The notes: generated by a model from the sequence alone, not told the origin. A DNA stretch of 56,831 nt from Bacteroidales bacterium (GCA_012522795.1 JAAYJT010000074.1:1-56831); one strand, 5' to 3'; positions 18,420 to 28,015 are shown, numbered from the stretch's first letter. Numbers and translations: made by a program.

Positions 18420-19139
18420 TTACCAGCCCGAGGCAAGAACATCAATAAGGTGTATTGTTTTTATGGGTAATTGATGTTGCTTAATGTACCCATCGAGGTG
18501 CATAAGGCAGGAAGCATCAGTGGAAACAATATATTCAGCACCTGTGTTCATTGCATTTTCAATTTTTTGCTCAGCCATGGCTATTGAAACAGGTTCATGC
18601 TTTACTGAAAAGACGCCTCCAAACCCGCAACATTCATCACTATGCTCCATCTCTCTGATTTCTATGCCTTTAACCTGCCTCAATAAAAGACGGGGTTCAG
18701 CCTTGATCTTGTATTCCCGGAGTGCAGCACATGAATCATGGTAAGTTATAACATGATTGAAAACAGAGCCAAGGTCAACAGCCTTTAGGACATTCACGAC
18801 AAAATCGCTGAATTCAAAAATATTTCTCTTTAACTGCTTGCATTCATTGTGCATGGCAGTATTAAAAAAAAGGGTGTCGTAATAATTCCTTACCATGCCT
18901 GCGCACGACGCCGATGGACCAACAATATAACGTTTGTTTGAAAAATCCTTAATGAATTTCTCACCTATGGCTTTTGCCTCATCCCAGAAACCACTGTTAA
19001 ATGCAATCTGACCACAACAAGTCTGATTTTTATTATAGAACACATCAACATCCAGTTTCTCAAGGATTTTGATCATATTGAGACCGGTTTCGGGATAAAA
19101 CTGATCAATAAAACAAGGAATAAAAATATCAACTTCCAT
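18420..19139 (-). CDS. LutA/YkgE-like cysteine-rich (Fe-S) oxidoreductase subunit
   Basis: About 239 residues, the normal length of LutA/YkgE. Two CCG-type cysteine domains are visible: one includes IPCFIDQFYPETG and NQTCCGQIAFNSG, the other HDSCAALREY and DECCGFGGVFSVKH. Such domains bind Fe-S clusters or act in heterodisulfide-type chemistry. In lactate utilisation LutA works with LutB and LutC, but neither partner is next to this gene. The ATG at 19139 (MEVDIFIPCF) is preferred over a TTG seven codons upstream, since family members begin at this point and a promoter fits just upstream. Confidence 0.85.
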   Translation of the reverse strand: MEVDIFIPCFIDQFYPETGLNMIKILEKLDVDVFYNKNQTCCGQIAFNSGFWDEAKAIGEKFIKDFSNKRYIVGPSASCAGMVRNYYDTLFFNTAMHNECKQLKRNIFEFSDFVVNVLKAVDLGSVFNHVITYHDSCAALREYKIKAEPRLLLRQVKGIEIREMEHSDECCGFGGVFSVKHEPVSIAMAEQKIENAMNTGAEYIVSTDASCLMHLDGYIKQHQLPIKTIHLIDVLASGW

Positions 19140-19164
19140 TTTAGCAGGCTGTTTTATCAATCCG

Positions 19165-19194
19165 CAAAAATATTACAATTTGCTTATTTACAAA
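19165..19194 (-). promoter_or_regulatory. Complete Bacteroidota-type promoter (TTTG-N18-TATTTTTG) for the LutA-like gene
   Basis: On the minus strand TTTG (19194-19191), an 18-nt spacer and TATTTTTG (19172-19165) match both elements of the Bacteroidota promoter, placed 26 nt before the ATG at 19139. This is one of the better promoter matches in the window. Confidence 0.6.
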
Positions 19195-19298
19195 CAATAC
19201 TGTTACATATTACATTATTTTAACTGAGTTCCGCTTTCAATGTCCTGTCATAAGTTCAAACCCCAAAACACAACCACAGCCTTTTGTTTATTATATTT

Positions 19299-20090
19299 TT
19301 AAACAGATTGTTTTTTCCTTCCCTGAACCATTTTCACAATTCTGCTTACCATATTTCGCGGAACAAATCTTACTGAGGTAACCATGAGTAAATTCTGTAT
19401 CCCGTGTATTGCAACGGTTTTACCTTTTATCATTGCCTTGTAACCATATTCAGCAACTTGCGCAGAGGTGGGCAAGCCTTTATGTTCAAAGAGCTTTATT
19501 CCTTTAACTGAAGCTGCTTCCTGAAATCCGCTTAAAGTCGGACCCGGACATAATGCTGTTACACTTACTCCCGTTTTATCCAGTTCGCTGTTAAGTGCTT
19601 CAGAGAAACTAAGAACAAAAGCCTTGGTGGCATAGTAAATAGCCATTAACGGACCAGGAAAGAAGCCCGCCACAGAAGCAACATTCATGATCCTGCCATA
19701 TCCGCGTTCAATCATGCCAGGTAAAAACAGTTTGGTAAGATGGGTTAAAGCTGTGATATTGAGTTCTATCATTTGTTTTTCCTTTTCCCAGTGATTATTG
19801 ACAAACTCACCATAATGTCCAAACCCTGCATTATTGATCAGATAATCAATTTTTACCGATTCGGATTCCAGTTCATTGAAAATTTCCGAAGTTGCATTTT
19901 CTGCTGCCAGGTCTTTTGCAAAAATATGAACTGACACATTATGTTTTTTCAGGATTTCAGTTTTAAGCTCCATTAGTTTATCCTGACTTCGGGCAATCAA
20001 TATCAGATTATCACCATGACGGGCATGAATACGTGCAAGCTCCAGCCCTATTCCTCCGGAAGCCCCGGTGATCAATACATTTTTGTTCAT
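19299..20090 (-). CDS. Short-chain dehydrogenase/reductase (DltE-like)
   Basis: 263-residue classical SDR. The Rossmann motif TGASGGIG (8-15), the NNAGFG motif, the catalytic YYATK (Tyr-x3-Lys) and the PGP motif after the active site (ALCPGPTLSG) are all visible. It should be an NAD(P)H-dependent carbonyl/alcohol oxidoreductase of the DltE/YqjQ-like group; substrate is not predictable. The C-terminus is basic (KMVQGRKKQSV). It stands alone and is divergent from the FKBP lipoprotein gene. Confidence 0.9.
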   Translation of the reverse strand: MNKNVLITGASGGIGLELARIHARHGDNLILIARSQDKLMELKTEILKKHNVSVHIFAKDLAAENATSEIFNELESESVKIDYLINNAGFGHYGEFVNNHWEKEKQMIELNITALTHLTKLFLPGMIERGYGRIMNVASVAGFFPGPLMAIYYATKAFVLSFSEALNSELDKTGVSVTALCPGPTLSGFQEAASVKGIKLFEHKGLPTSAQVAEYGYKAMIKGKTVAIHGIQNLLMVTSVRFVPRNMVSRIVKMVQGRKKQSV

Positions 20091-20207
20091 ATAACGAAAG
20101 TTGTAATAAATTGGTTTAGTAGCAAATAACTGTGGTGTTTATAACAAATAAATATTGTAAAATGTTATAATCTTAAGATTTTATAATATTTATGGCCAAA
20201 ATTGTTA

Positions 20208-20215
20208 TACCTTCG
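20208..20215 (+). promoter_or_regulatory. Candidate -7 box (TACCTTCG) for the FKBP lipoprotein
   Basis: TACCTTCG is a one-base variant of TAnnTTTG and lies about 97 nt before the ATG at 20312. It falls inside the N-terminal extension that a start at 20192 would require, which favours the later start. Confidence 0.35.
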
Positions 20216-20311
20216 CGCCGCGAATTTTTATCAAAAACTTATCTCAAGATTCTAAATTGGTATTCCAAAAATTCCATTTTAAATAACTTACATTCAATCA
20301 ATTACAAATTT

Positions 20312-21640
20312 ATGAACAAAAGAATTTTTATTTTAAGCCTTGTTGTTGGATTAGTAGCATTGTTTGGTTCATGCAACAACGAACATAAGGGTTTTAAGAA
20401 AACAAAATCAGGTATTTTCTACAAAAAGCATATTGAGAATAAAGACGGCAGAGCAGCGGATACAGGAGATATTCTTACAATGGACATGATCTATCGGTTG
20501 AAGGATACATTGTTGTTTGATTCCAGGATGAATAACCAACCAATGATGCTGACACTGGTAAATAAACAATATGATGGAGATATTTACGAAGCTTTATCCC
20601 TCCTTAATTTAGGCGACAGTGTAACATTCATAATCAAGGCTGATCAGTTCTTTCTGAACACTGCAGGAATGAGGGAGCTTCCTGATTTTGTGAACAAAGG
20701 CGATGATATGTTCTTTCATGTAAAACTGAATAATGCACAGACAGAGGCTGAATTACGTGAGGCACATGAAGAAATAGCAGAAAAAAGAAAAGAACTCGAA
20801 CCTCAGGAATTAGCTCAATATCTGGAGGAAAATAATATCACTGCTGCTCCTCTGGCTTCGGGACTTTATTTCATTGAAAAAGAAAAGGGTGTAGGTCCTT
20901 TAGCTAAAGATGGAGACAGATTAAAGGTGCATTTTATAATTTCTACCATTGATGGTTCGAGATTATTCTCTACTTACGATCAGGACATTCCCATGGATAT
21001 AGAAGCCGGTAAGAAATTTGATACTGACGGTGTTACCGAGGCTTTATCAATGATGCGCAAGGGAGGAAAAGCAACTGCCATTGTTCCGTCTGAGATCGCT
21101 TTTGGTGCTGAAGGCAGAGGCGAAATGGTACCTCCTTATACCACAGTGATTTATGAAATTGAAATTGCCGATTTGGTCACTAAGGAAGAATATCAGAAAC
21201 AACAGGAAAAACTTCAAAAAGAACAAATAGAAATGGAAGAACAGAACAGACTCAGAGAAAAGGCAAATATTCTGAAGTATATGCAGGAGAACAATTACAA
21301 AGCTTCTCCAACCGTCAGCGGATTGTACTACATAGAACAGGTAAAAGGCGATGGAGCAAAACCTACAGCAGGTCAGAAAGTTAAAGTACACTATACCGGC
21401 AAATTGATTGACGGGAAAAAGTTTGACTCTTCAGTTGACCGCGGGCAGCCTCTTGAATTCCAGTTAGGCATGGGACAGGTTATTCGTGGCTGGGACGAAG
21501 GTATTGCATTAATGAACGTAGGAAGCAAAGGTTTACTTATAATTCCTTCAGAACTCGGTTATGGCAAACAGGGAGCCGGCGAACATATTCCGGGCAACAG
21601 CACTCTTGTGTTTGAAGTAGAACTTCTGGGAATAGAGTAA
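20312..21640 (+). CDS. Multi-domain FKBP-type peptidyl-prolyl isomerase lipoprotein
   Basis: About 442 residues. The start at 20312 gives a lipoprotein signal (MNKRIFILSLVVGLVALFGSC, lipid at C21); an in-frame start 40 codons upstream would bury it. Three FKBP-like units follow: a degenerate one (about 25-145), a second (about 180-290, with EIAFGAEGRGEMVPPYTTVI) and a canonical C-terminal one (about 350-442, VKVHYTGKLIDGKKFDSS, VIRGWDEGI, LGYGKQGAGEHIPGNSTLVF). Charged helices (EEIAEKRKELEPQELAQYL and a Lys/Gln/Glu-rich stretch) separate them. It likely folds periplasmic or outer-membrane proteins by proline isomerisation. Only the last unit looks fully catalytic. Confidence 0.92.
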   Translation: MNKRIFILSLVVGLVALFGSCNNEHKGFKKTKSGIFYKKHIENKDGRAADTGDILTMDMIYRLKDTLLFDSRMNNQPMMLTLVNKQYDGDIYEALSLLNLGDSVTFIIKADQFFLNTAGMRELPDFVNKGDDMFFHVKLNNAQTEAELREAHEEIAEKRKELEPQELAQYLEENNITAAPLASGLYFIEKEKGVGPLAKDGDRLKVHFIISTIDGSRLFSTYDQDIPMDIEAGKKFDTDGVTEALSMMRKGGKATAIVPSEIAFGAEGRGEMVPPYTTVIYEIEIADLVTKEEYQKQQEKLQKEQIEMEEQNRLREKANILKYMQENNYKASPTVSGLYYIEQVKGDGAKPTAGQKVKVHYTGKLIDGKKFDSSVDRGQPLEFQLGMGQVIRGWDEGIALMNVGSKGLLIIPSELGYGKQGAGEHIPGNSTLVFEVELLGIE

Positions 21641-21661
21641 GTAACTGAATTGAAATAAATT

Positions 21662-21699
21662 ACGGCGACATTACAATTTATTAACTATAGTGTCGCCGT
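21662..21699. terminator. Bidirectional terminator between convergent genes
   Basis: ACGGCGACA (21662-21670) and TGTCGCCGT (21691-21699) form a perfect 9-bp GC-rich stem. It lies midway between the convergent FKBP and C69 dipeptidase genes. A short T-rich stretch (TAACTTTTAC) follows on the plus side and AT-rich DNA on the other, so it probably ends both transcripts. Confidence 0.6.
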
Positions 21700-21757
21700 T
21701 AACTTTTACAGCCGTTTGCGCCTTTATCCCAACCAGGCAGCCTGAATTTCAGAACCT

Positions 21758-23485
21758 TTATTTGTATTCAAGATATTCAAACTTATCTCCTGTTTCTTCA
21801 ATGAGTTTTCGTAACCACCATTCAGGGTATCCCGGATGTTCGGGTGTTGCCGGATAACCATAAGGGTTTCGTAAAAATTTCCCATTCTCCTCGGGTTTAA
21901 GATTACCATCCATATATTTCACCAGCAGAAAGTCAGCTAATTCAAGCCATCTGTTAACCACCTGATTGCCAATATTTACTGAATAGTCAGTAAGAAACTC
22001 ACGAGCCACAGCAGGATCAGAATCGTAAAGTTCAGTCACGGCTTTATCAATTGCAGGAGTATAAGCCAGAAAACGATTTTCAAATTCTTGCTGAACCTTT
22101 TTAACATCTTTACTTATAAGATCATAACGCAGATAAGCAAAATTTGAAACGCGGTTAAAAGCCCAAAAAGCTGAGTTTGGCGAATATGTAAGCATATCAC
22201 CGTTACCTTCGGCAAATGTCTCCGGAACCCGGGTCATACTGCTATACATAGGAGCGTAAACAGTGAAAGCAGCATCGTCAACACCAAACCAGAAAATACC
22301 ACCAATAAAATTTGGCAGCCAGTTTCTTGACTGCGCTATGTATGAAAATCCGGTTTGCTGTGTTACTGTTGATCTTTCATGAAAATAAGTTTTTCCGTCA
22401 AGCTCAAAAGAAAGTGGTCTCCAGCGGTAAGGCATATGGTGAGGTCCGGCACCAAAATCGTTTTGAAGGTCAAGCTCAGTACCTGTTAAATGATCACGCA
22501 TAAACTCCATCAGGTCTTTCACACTGAGTTTTCGATTAGGCTTGATATACAAAGGCATACGATTCTTTGGCTCATGACCTTTGGCATAACCGAAATACTG
22601 ATCCATGTCATCATTAATATCCTTGAAAAACGACCATACACGCATTTCACAAAATCGCAAAGCACCAAAATCAATAGGTGCATAAACATCACTAAAACTG
22701 AAATCAGCATCCTTGCCATCGTAATATCCTTGTTTTCGTGCAAACTCAATAACATCATGAGCATATATTACCTCAACATCAGGATTGTTGATCTTATCAA
22801 GCTGCTTACTGCTGATCGAGGTTCTGCCATTAGCTGCAGGAAATGTTGTAATTCTTGCATGGTTCGCATGAGCACTTACATAACCATCAGGGATTCTGAT
22901 TGCAACCCATACAGCACCTTTATTTCGGTTACGCTGAATTCCGTTTTCGTCAGTATAAAGATCCATACCTTTACCTACTATTTCCATTATCCATGCCTCA
23001 TTTGCATCGGAAATTGAGAACGATTCCCCACTGCTGTAATACCCGTGTTCATCGACCAGACGTGCTATCCATGCAATAGCCTCTCGTGCGGTTTTACTGC
23101 GCTGCATGCTCAGAAACATCAAACTGCCATAATCTACTATTCCGGTTTTATCAACCAGATCCGGGCGCCCTCCAAAGGTAGTTTCTCCAATTGCTACCTG
23201 ATATTCATTCATAAAACCAATAACATTATAAGTTTCAGGTACTTGAGGGACCTCACCCAGATATTTTGCTGTGCCTCTGTCATATAATTTTACTGTAGCA
23301 CCTTCAGGATGATGCCCTGCAGGCCTGTGATATAATTCACCATAACGTATGTGAGAATCAGCAGCATAGGTTATCATTACCGAACCATCAACAGATGCAC
23401 CACGGGTTATTATCATATTGGTGCAGGCAAAAATCACAGTTTGCCAGAAAAGAAACAGGGAAAAGAGGGTAAGTTTTTTAGTCAT
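21758..23485 (-). CDS. C69 family dipeptidase (PepD-like Ntn hydrolase)
   Basis: 575-residue exported dipeptidase. The signal peptide ends at Ala20, leaving C21 (C-TNMIITRGASVDGS) as the N-terminal nucleophile of the Ntn-hydrolase fold, which is how family C69 enzymes become active. The conserved ADSHIRYGE, the GEPSFSISD-like SGESFSISDANEAWIMEIVG and the middle HHMPYRWRPLSFELDG segments support the family. It probably removes dipeptides in the periplasm, fitting a peptide-degrading lifestyle together with the tricorn, S9 and M28 enzymes of this window. It converges with the FKBP gene across a hairpin. Confidence 0.92.
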   Translation of the reverse strand: MTKKLTLFSLFLFWQTVIFACTNMIITRGASVDGSVMITYAADSHIRYGELYHRPAGHHPEGATVKLYDRGTAKYLGEVPQVPETYNVIGFMNEYQVAIGETTFGGRPDLVDKTGIVDYGSLMFLSMQRSKTAREAIAWIARLVDEHGYYSSGESFSISDANEAWIMEIVGKGMDLYTDENGIQRNRNKGAVWVAIRIPDGYVSAHANHARITTFPAANGRTSISSKQLDKINNPDVEVIYAHDVIEFARKQGYYDGKDADFSFSDVYAPIDFGALRFCEMRVWSFFKDINDDMDQYFGYAKGHEPKNRMPLYIKPNRKLSVKDLMEFMRDHLTGTELDLQNDFGAGPHHMPYRWRPLSFELDGKTYFHERSTVTQQTGFSYIAQSRNWLPNFIGGIFWFGVDDAAFTVYAPMYSSMTRVPETFAEGNGDMLTYSPNSAFWAFNRVSNFAYLRYDLISKDVKKVQQEFENRFLAYTPAIDKAVTELYDSDPAVAREFLTDYSVNIGNQVVNRWLELADFLLVKYMDGNLKPEENGKFLRNPYGYPATPEHPGYPEWWLRKLIEETGDKFEYLEYK

Positions 23486-23771
23486 AGAAAAATAAATATT
23501 AAATTATCAAAACTGCAAAATTCTTTAATTAACGTTAATAAACGACTTTACGTATAGAAAAACTATTATTCATTGTTTAATCCTAATATATGCAATGGAA
23601 TGATTATAATTACTGGTCAATAATTCATTTTGTGCATAGAAATAAAAAAATCAAGTTATTTTTATTAATTTTGGATACTGATGTTTAATTTCATACTTTT
23701 TCACTATTTGTAAAATTGTTTATATTTAGCTGGATATCACATATATAGCAAACATTTTGAACCAATATATT

Positions 23772-24296
23772 ATGCCAAAAATTGTAGTTGAATGTGTTCA
23801 GGGAGATATCACCCGTCAGGAGGGAATTGATGTGGTTGTAAATGCTGCCAATGCTGAATTAAGACCTGGTGGAGGTGTTGCAGGTGCAATCCATAAAGCA
23901 GCAGGACCTGAACTTTATAGCGAGTGTAAACCTCTGGCACCAATCAAAACGGGAGGAGCTGTGATCACAAAAGCTTATAGCCTACCAAATAAATATGTGG
24001 TACATTGTCTTGGACCTGTTTATGGTGTTGATAAGCCTGAGAGCAAACTGCTTGCTGATTGTTACATTAATGCATTAAAGATTGCTGATGAGAAAGAAGC
24101 CAGTTCAATAGCATTTCCTGCAATATCAACCGGTATTTTTGGATATCCGGTACAGGAAGCAGCAAAAGTTGCATTTGCAGCCATTAAGTCACAACTGAGT
24201 GATCTTAAGAATATTAAGCTTATCAGGATTGTCTTATGGGATCGCAGCGATTTTAATTACCATGAGGATGCTTTGATCCATGCAAATATCACCTGA
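23772..24296 (+). CDS. Macrodomain protein (O-acetyl-ADP-ribose deacetylase-like)
   Basis: About 174 residues, a stand-alone macrodomain. Signature elements are VVNAANAELRPGGGVAGAIH (ADP-ribose binding, catalytic Asn/Asp region) and ISTGIFGYPVQEAA. Relatives (YmdB, AF1521, TARG-like) bind ADP-ribose and remove O-acetyl or protein-linked ADP-ribose. I start at ATG 23772 (MPKIVVECVQGDIT), since the TTG five codons earlier adds residues not seen in the family. No toxin partner or DarT-type gene is adjacent. Confidence 0.92.
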   Translation: MPKIVVECVQGDITRQEGIDVVVNAANAELRPGGGVAGAIHKAAGPELYSECKPLAPIKTGGAVITKAYSLPNKYVVHCLGPVYGVDKPESKLLADCYINALKIADEKEASSIAFPAISTGIFGYPVQEAAKVAFAAIKSQLSDLKNIKLIRIVLWDRSDFNYHEDALIHANIT

Positions 24297-24311
24297 AACT
24301 ATAAAATGGAT

Positions 24312-25025
24312 TTAACCATGGTATAGCAAAAATACCGCTGGTACTTTGTTTATTTCAGGAAGGCTTTTTTTCCAGTCAGCAACAGTCTGAGTCTTAATGT
24401 TTTCAGCCGGCGAAGTAAGATCAGAAGCAATACAAAGCCTGGTATTATCCTTGCAGGTTTGTAACAGGTCGTTTAATAGCTGCATATTCCTGTAGGGTGC
24501 TTCAATGAATATCTGAGTCTGATCCCTGCGGTATGATTCAGTTTCAATTTCTCTGATTTTTTGAATACGAGCATTTTTTTTCACCGGAAGATAGCCATGA
24601 AACATAAAATTCTGCCCGTTGAATCCCGAAGCCATCAGGGCAAGAAGAACTGAAGACGGACCAACCATTGGTTTAACACTGATATTCAGTGAATGTGCTG
24701 CACTCACAATTAAAGCTCCGGGATCTGCCACACAAGGTGCACCTGCCTGCGACATCAATCCTGTGTCAGTTCCGTTAAGGATTTGTTCCAGCATACCCGG
24801 GATCTCTTCCGGCAAAGTATGCTTATTCAGAACATAAAATATTATTTCGCTGTAGTCGCCCGTATAACCGGCAGCTCTCAGGAATCTTCGTGCAGATCTT
24901 ATATTTTCAACAATAAAAACCCTTAACAATGAAGCCGTTCTGAGCGTATAGTCAGGTAATGTTTCAACCGATTCACCCAAAGGAACAGGGATTAAATAAA
25001 GAGTTCCGTATTTCTGATTTTTCAT
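24312..25025 (-). CDS. RsmI-like SAM-dependent methyltransferase (TP-methylase fold)
   Basis: 237 residues with the tetrapyrrole-methylase fold: GTLYLIPVPLGE at the start, SQAGAPCVADPGALIV (the RsmI GTPxxxDPG equivalent), VGPSSVLLALMASGF and FIEAPYRN. RsmI 2'-O-methylates C1402 of 16S rRNA. The present protein is the shorter Bacteroidota type, which I call only RsmI-like. It ends a minus-strand run (dnaA, phosphatase, dehydratase, this gene) with 14-bp gaps, an arrangement commonly seen near dnaA in this phylum. Confidence 0.85.
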   Translation of the reverse strand: MKNQKYGTLYLIPVPLGESVETLPDYTLRTASLLRVFIVENIRSARRFLRAAGYTGDYSEIIFYVLNKHTLPEEIPGMLEQILNGTDTGLMSQAGAPCVADPGALIVSAAHSLNISVKPMVGPSSVLLALMASGFNGQNFMFHGYLPVKKNARIQKIREIETESYRRDQTQIFIEAPYRNMQLLNDLLQTCKDNTRLCIASDLTSPAENIKTQTVADWKKSLPEINKVPAVFLLYHG

Positions 25026-25039
25026 TGTGATTCAGTAGG

Positions 25040-25999
25040 TTATCTCATCCATGGTATTGTTTGCAAGTCAATATTTCCGCCACTTAATATTATGCCAACA
25101 TTTTTACCTTTTACATCAATCTTACCATTCAGGATTGCTGCAAACGGCACTGCAGACGAAGGTTCAACAATTATTTTCATACGTTCCCAAATCAATTTCA
25201 TTGCTGAAATGATTTCTTCATCATTTACAGTAACAATATCATTAACATATTGCTTTATAACAGGAAACGTAAGGCTTCCGAGAGAAGTAAGCAAACCATC
25301 GGCAATAGTTGAAGGTTTCTCTGGTGCGGGAATAATATAACCAGCTTTAAAAGACAAAAAAGCATCGTCTGCGTTTTCAGGTTCTGCAGCAATGACTTTA
25401 GTACCGGGAGAAAAATAATTTGTCGCCAGAGCTGTTCCGCTCAGAAGTCCACCCCCACCTACAGGAGCTATGATAATATCAAGTTTTTGCTTCACATCTT
25501 CTATCAGTTCCAGTGCTGCTGTTGCCTGACCGGCAATGATACTGTAGTTGTTATACGGATGTATTTCAATGGCATTGGTTTCCAAGATCACTTTTCCCAG
25601 TGTTTTTTCCCTTGAAACCAGATTAGGTTCGCAAAATCTTATTATTCCTCCATAGTTTTGAACTGCAGCTACTTTGGGTCTTGCTGAAGTATGAGGCATT
25701 ACAATATATGCAGGTATTTTTCGAAGCCGGGCAGCATAAGAAAGCGCTTGAGCATGATTGCCTGACGAATGAGTAGCTACTCCATTCAATAGCTGATCTT
25801 CAGAAAGGGAAAAAACAGTATTAACTGCCCCACGGATCTTAAAAGAACCTGTTTTTTGAAAATTCTCACATTTAAAAAACAAGGAACCACCAGTTAATTG
25901 GTTCAGATTCTGAGATGTAAGAACAGGAGTTCTATGAATAAAATTATTAACCCGGCTAAAGGCTTCTGATATTTTATTTTTGTCAGGAAAAAGTTCCAT
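25040..25999 (-). CDS. PLP-dependent threonine/serine dehydratase
   Basis: 319 residues, fold-type II PLP enzyme. The PLP lysine is K54 in FQKTGSFKIRGAVN and the phosphate-binding loop is GGGGLLSGTA. No C-terminal ACT regulatory domain is present, so it resembles catabolic threonine dehydratase or serine racemase/dehydratase rather than the biosynthetic IlvA. It would produce 2-oxobutanoate or pyruvate plus ammonia. It is in a tight minus-strand operon, 14 bp after the phosphatase and 14 bp before the RsmI-like gene. Confidence 0.9.
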   Translation of the reverse strand: MELFPDKNKISEAFSRVNNFIHRTPVLTSQNLNQLTGGSLFFKCENFQKTGSFKIRGAVNTVFSLSEDQLLNGVATHSSGNHAQALSYAARLRKIPAYIVMPHTSARPKVAAVQNYGGIIRFCEPNLVSREKTLGKVILETNAIEIHPYNNYSIIAGQATAALELIEDVKQKLDIIIAPVGGGGLLSGTALATNYFSPGTKVIAAEPENADDAFLSFKAGYIIPAPEKPSTIADGLLTSLGSLTFPVIKQYVNDIVTVNDEEIISAMKLIWERMKIIVEPSSAVPFAAILNGKIDVKGKNVGIILSGGNIDLQTIPWMR

Positions 26000-26013
26000 A
26001 TTCTGAATACAGG

Positions 26014-26472
26014 CTATCTCAATGATTCAGCCAGACGTTCACATGCCTGTTGCATTAGGGTAACAGCGTATTCATAATCTTCAAGATCGCCGTAATAAGG
26101 GTCAGGTATAATTTGATTTTTTCCTGGGTTCAGGACATTCATTAAATAATCCACCTTCTTTTTATCTTCTTCACTTTCGGCAAGAAAAAGAACATCCCTT
26201 AAGTTTCGCTGATCCATTACATAGATGAAATCAAAGTTCTTGAAGTCTTCTTTGCGAAACAAGCGCATTTTATGCTCATCCAGATCAATATCATATTTCT
26301 TGGCAACGATCAAAGCGCGTTCATCAGGTCCTTCACCAATATTATAGGGTTCGAAACCGGCAGATTCAACAATAGCTTCAATATTTTTTTCACCAAGGAT
26401 TTTCTTGAGTACCCCTCCAGCAAGCGGAGAGCGACAGGTATTTCCCAGACAAACCATTAATATCTTTTTCAT
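26014..26472 (-). CDS. Low-molecular-weight protein-tyrosine phosphatase
   Basis: 152 residues. The P-loop C8LGNTCRS (C-x5-R-S, C8 and R14) starts the protein, and the general acid is D124 in PDPYYGDLEDYE, the normal LMW-PTP pattern. It should dephosphorylate phosphotyrosine on proteins such as capsule-regulating kinases. It lies 106 bp downstream of dnaA and 14 bp upstream of the dehydratase, all on the minus strand; the dnaA/LMW-PTP neighbourhood is common in Bacteroidota. Confidence 0.94.
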   Translation of the reverse strand: MKKILMVCLGNTCRSPLAGGVLKKILGEKNIEAIVESAGFEPYNIGEGPDERALIVAKKYDIDLDEHKMRLFRKEDFKNFDFIYVMDQRNLRDVLFLAESEEDKKKVDYLMNVLNPGKNQIIPDPYYGDLEDYEYAVTLMQQACERLAESLR

Positions 26473-26578
26473 AATGTGGTTATTTTATGTGTAAGTAAAA
26501 AAATATCAAATAAATTTCTAAACCGGTGAAACAAAATTAATAACAATTTTTCTTTCACAAGTGTCCGGGGATTAAGTT

Positions 26579-28015
26579 TTACATTTTCAATCTAGCGTCA
26601 ATTTCTTCCACATACCCTCTGAATTTCTTATCTGTTTCAATCAGATTAGTTATTGTTCTACAAGCGTAAAGTACGGTAGCATGATCCTTGTTTCCGCAAC
26701 GCAGGCCAATATTTGACAACGATGCTCTTGTATGCTTTTTTGCAAAAAACATTGTAAGTTGCCTTGCCTGAACGATTTCACGTTTACGGGTTTTAGAATT
26801 AATTACATCCAGTGGAATATTAAAAAATTCGCATACTGTTTTTTGTATTATTTCGATCGAGATTTCCTTAGTAGTATTTTTTATGAAGTTAGCTATTACC
26901 TGTTTTGCAAGGTCAATAGTAATATCTTTTTTATTCAGCGACGACTGGGCTATAAGGGAGATTAAAGCGCCTTCAAGTTCACGTATATTTGAAGTTACGC
27001 TTTTCGCTATGTAATTTATAACCTCATGAGGTATAGTTATACCATCGTTGTGGAGGCGTTTTTGTAAAATAGCAATACGAGTTTCATAATTAGGTACCTG
27101 CAGATCTGCCGTCAGTCCCCATTTAAATCTGCTTAACAATCTGGCTTCAACATCTTTAAGTTCAACTGGTGGTTTATCGGATGTTATTACAATTTGTTTT
27201 GATTTCTGATGCAGATAATTAAATATATGAAAGAAAATATCCTGAGTTTTTATTTTTCCAGCCAGAAATTGAATATCATCAATAATAAGAACATCCATCA
27301 TCTGATAAAAATGAACAAAATCATTCTGATTTCCATTCATTGTGGCATCAATGAATTGCTGAACAAACTGCTCAGTTGAAAGGTAAAGCACGGTTTTGTC
27401 TGGAAAGTTATTTTTCACCTGAATACCTATTGCATGTGCAAGATGTGTTTTTCCCAGCCCTACATTACTATATATAAAGATTGGATTAAAAGAGGTTTTT
27501 CCCGGATTGGCAGCAACAGCATACCCAGCAGCACGGGCAAGACGATTACAATCGCCTTCAACAAAATTATCAAATGATAATGAATCTACAAGCTGAGAAT
27601 GCACCTTTACCTTACGAAGCCCCGGGATAACAAATGGGTTGGGTATTTCTTTGGCATTCCCCCGGTTAATATCCACTGGTATTGGAATAGGCTCATTTTG
27701 AACAGCCTGCTTTTGACTAGATGGTACATTTATGGTGTAAGAAGGAGAATTACCGGGACTCTTTTCCATAACAATACTGTATTCAAGCCTGCCTCTTACG
27801 CCTAGTTCTTTTCTAATAGTTTTTTTCAAAAGAGTAATATAATTCTCTTCGAGCCATTCGTAAAAAAACTGACTAGGAACTTCTATTGTAAGAACACTAT
27901 CTTCAAGCCTGACGGGTTTTATAGGAAGAAACCATGTTTTAAAACTTTGATGACTGATATTATCTCTTATTACTTTAAGGCAAGCTTCCCAGACTGAAAT
28001 GTGATCGGAATTCAT
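26579..28015 (-). CDS. dnaA: Chromosomal replication initiator DnaA
   Basis: 478 residues with all four DnaA domains. The N-terminal domain I includes WEACLKVIRDNISHQSFKTW. A variable linker is followed by the AAA+ core, with Walker A NVGLGKTHLAHAIG (about 185) and Walker B VLIIDDIQFLAG (about 243). The C-terminal DNA-binding domain holds KREIVQARQLTMFFAKKHT and the signature GNKDHATVLYA. It unwinds oriC. I see no consensus DnaA boxes (TTATCCACA) in the 218-bp upstream gap or the gap to the phosphatase, so the origin is probably elsewhere. Confidence 0.97.
   Translation of the reverse strand: MNSDHISVWEACLKVIRDNISHQSFKTWFLPIKPVRLEDSVLTIEVPSQFFYEWLEENYITLLKKTIRKELGVRGRLEYSIVMEKSPGNSPSYTINVPSSQKQAVQNEPIPIPVDINRGNAKEIPNPFVIPGLRKVKVHSQLVDSLSFDNFVEGDCNRLARAAGYAVAANPGKTSFNPIFIYSNVGLGKTHLAHAIGIQVKNNFPDKTVLYLSTEQFVQQFIDATMNGNQNDFVHFYQMMDVLIIDDIQFLAGKIKTQDIFFHIFNYLHQKSKQIVITSDKPPVELKDVEARLLSRFKWGLTADLQVPNYETRIAILQKRLHNDGITIPHEVINYIAKSVTSNIRELEGALISLIAQSSLNKKDITIDLAKQVIANFIKNTTKEISIEIIQKTVCEFFNIPLDVINSKTRKREIVQARQLTMFFAKKHTRASLSNIGLRCGNKDHATVLYACRTITNLIETDKKFRGYVEEIDARLKM

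Noticed and set aside
22490..23017. 175-residue plus-strand ORF opposite the C69 dipeptidase
   Set aside because: It is antisense to a well-supported gene and its sequence has no coherent domain, so it is a frame shadow.
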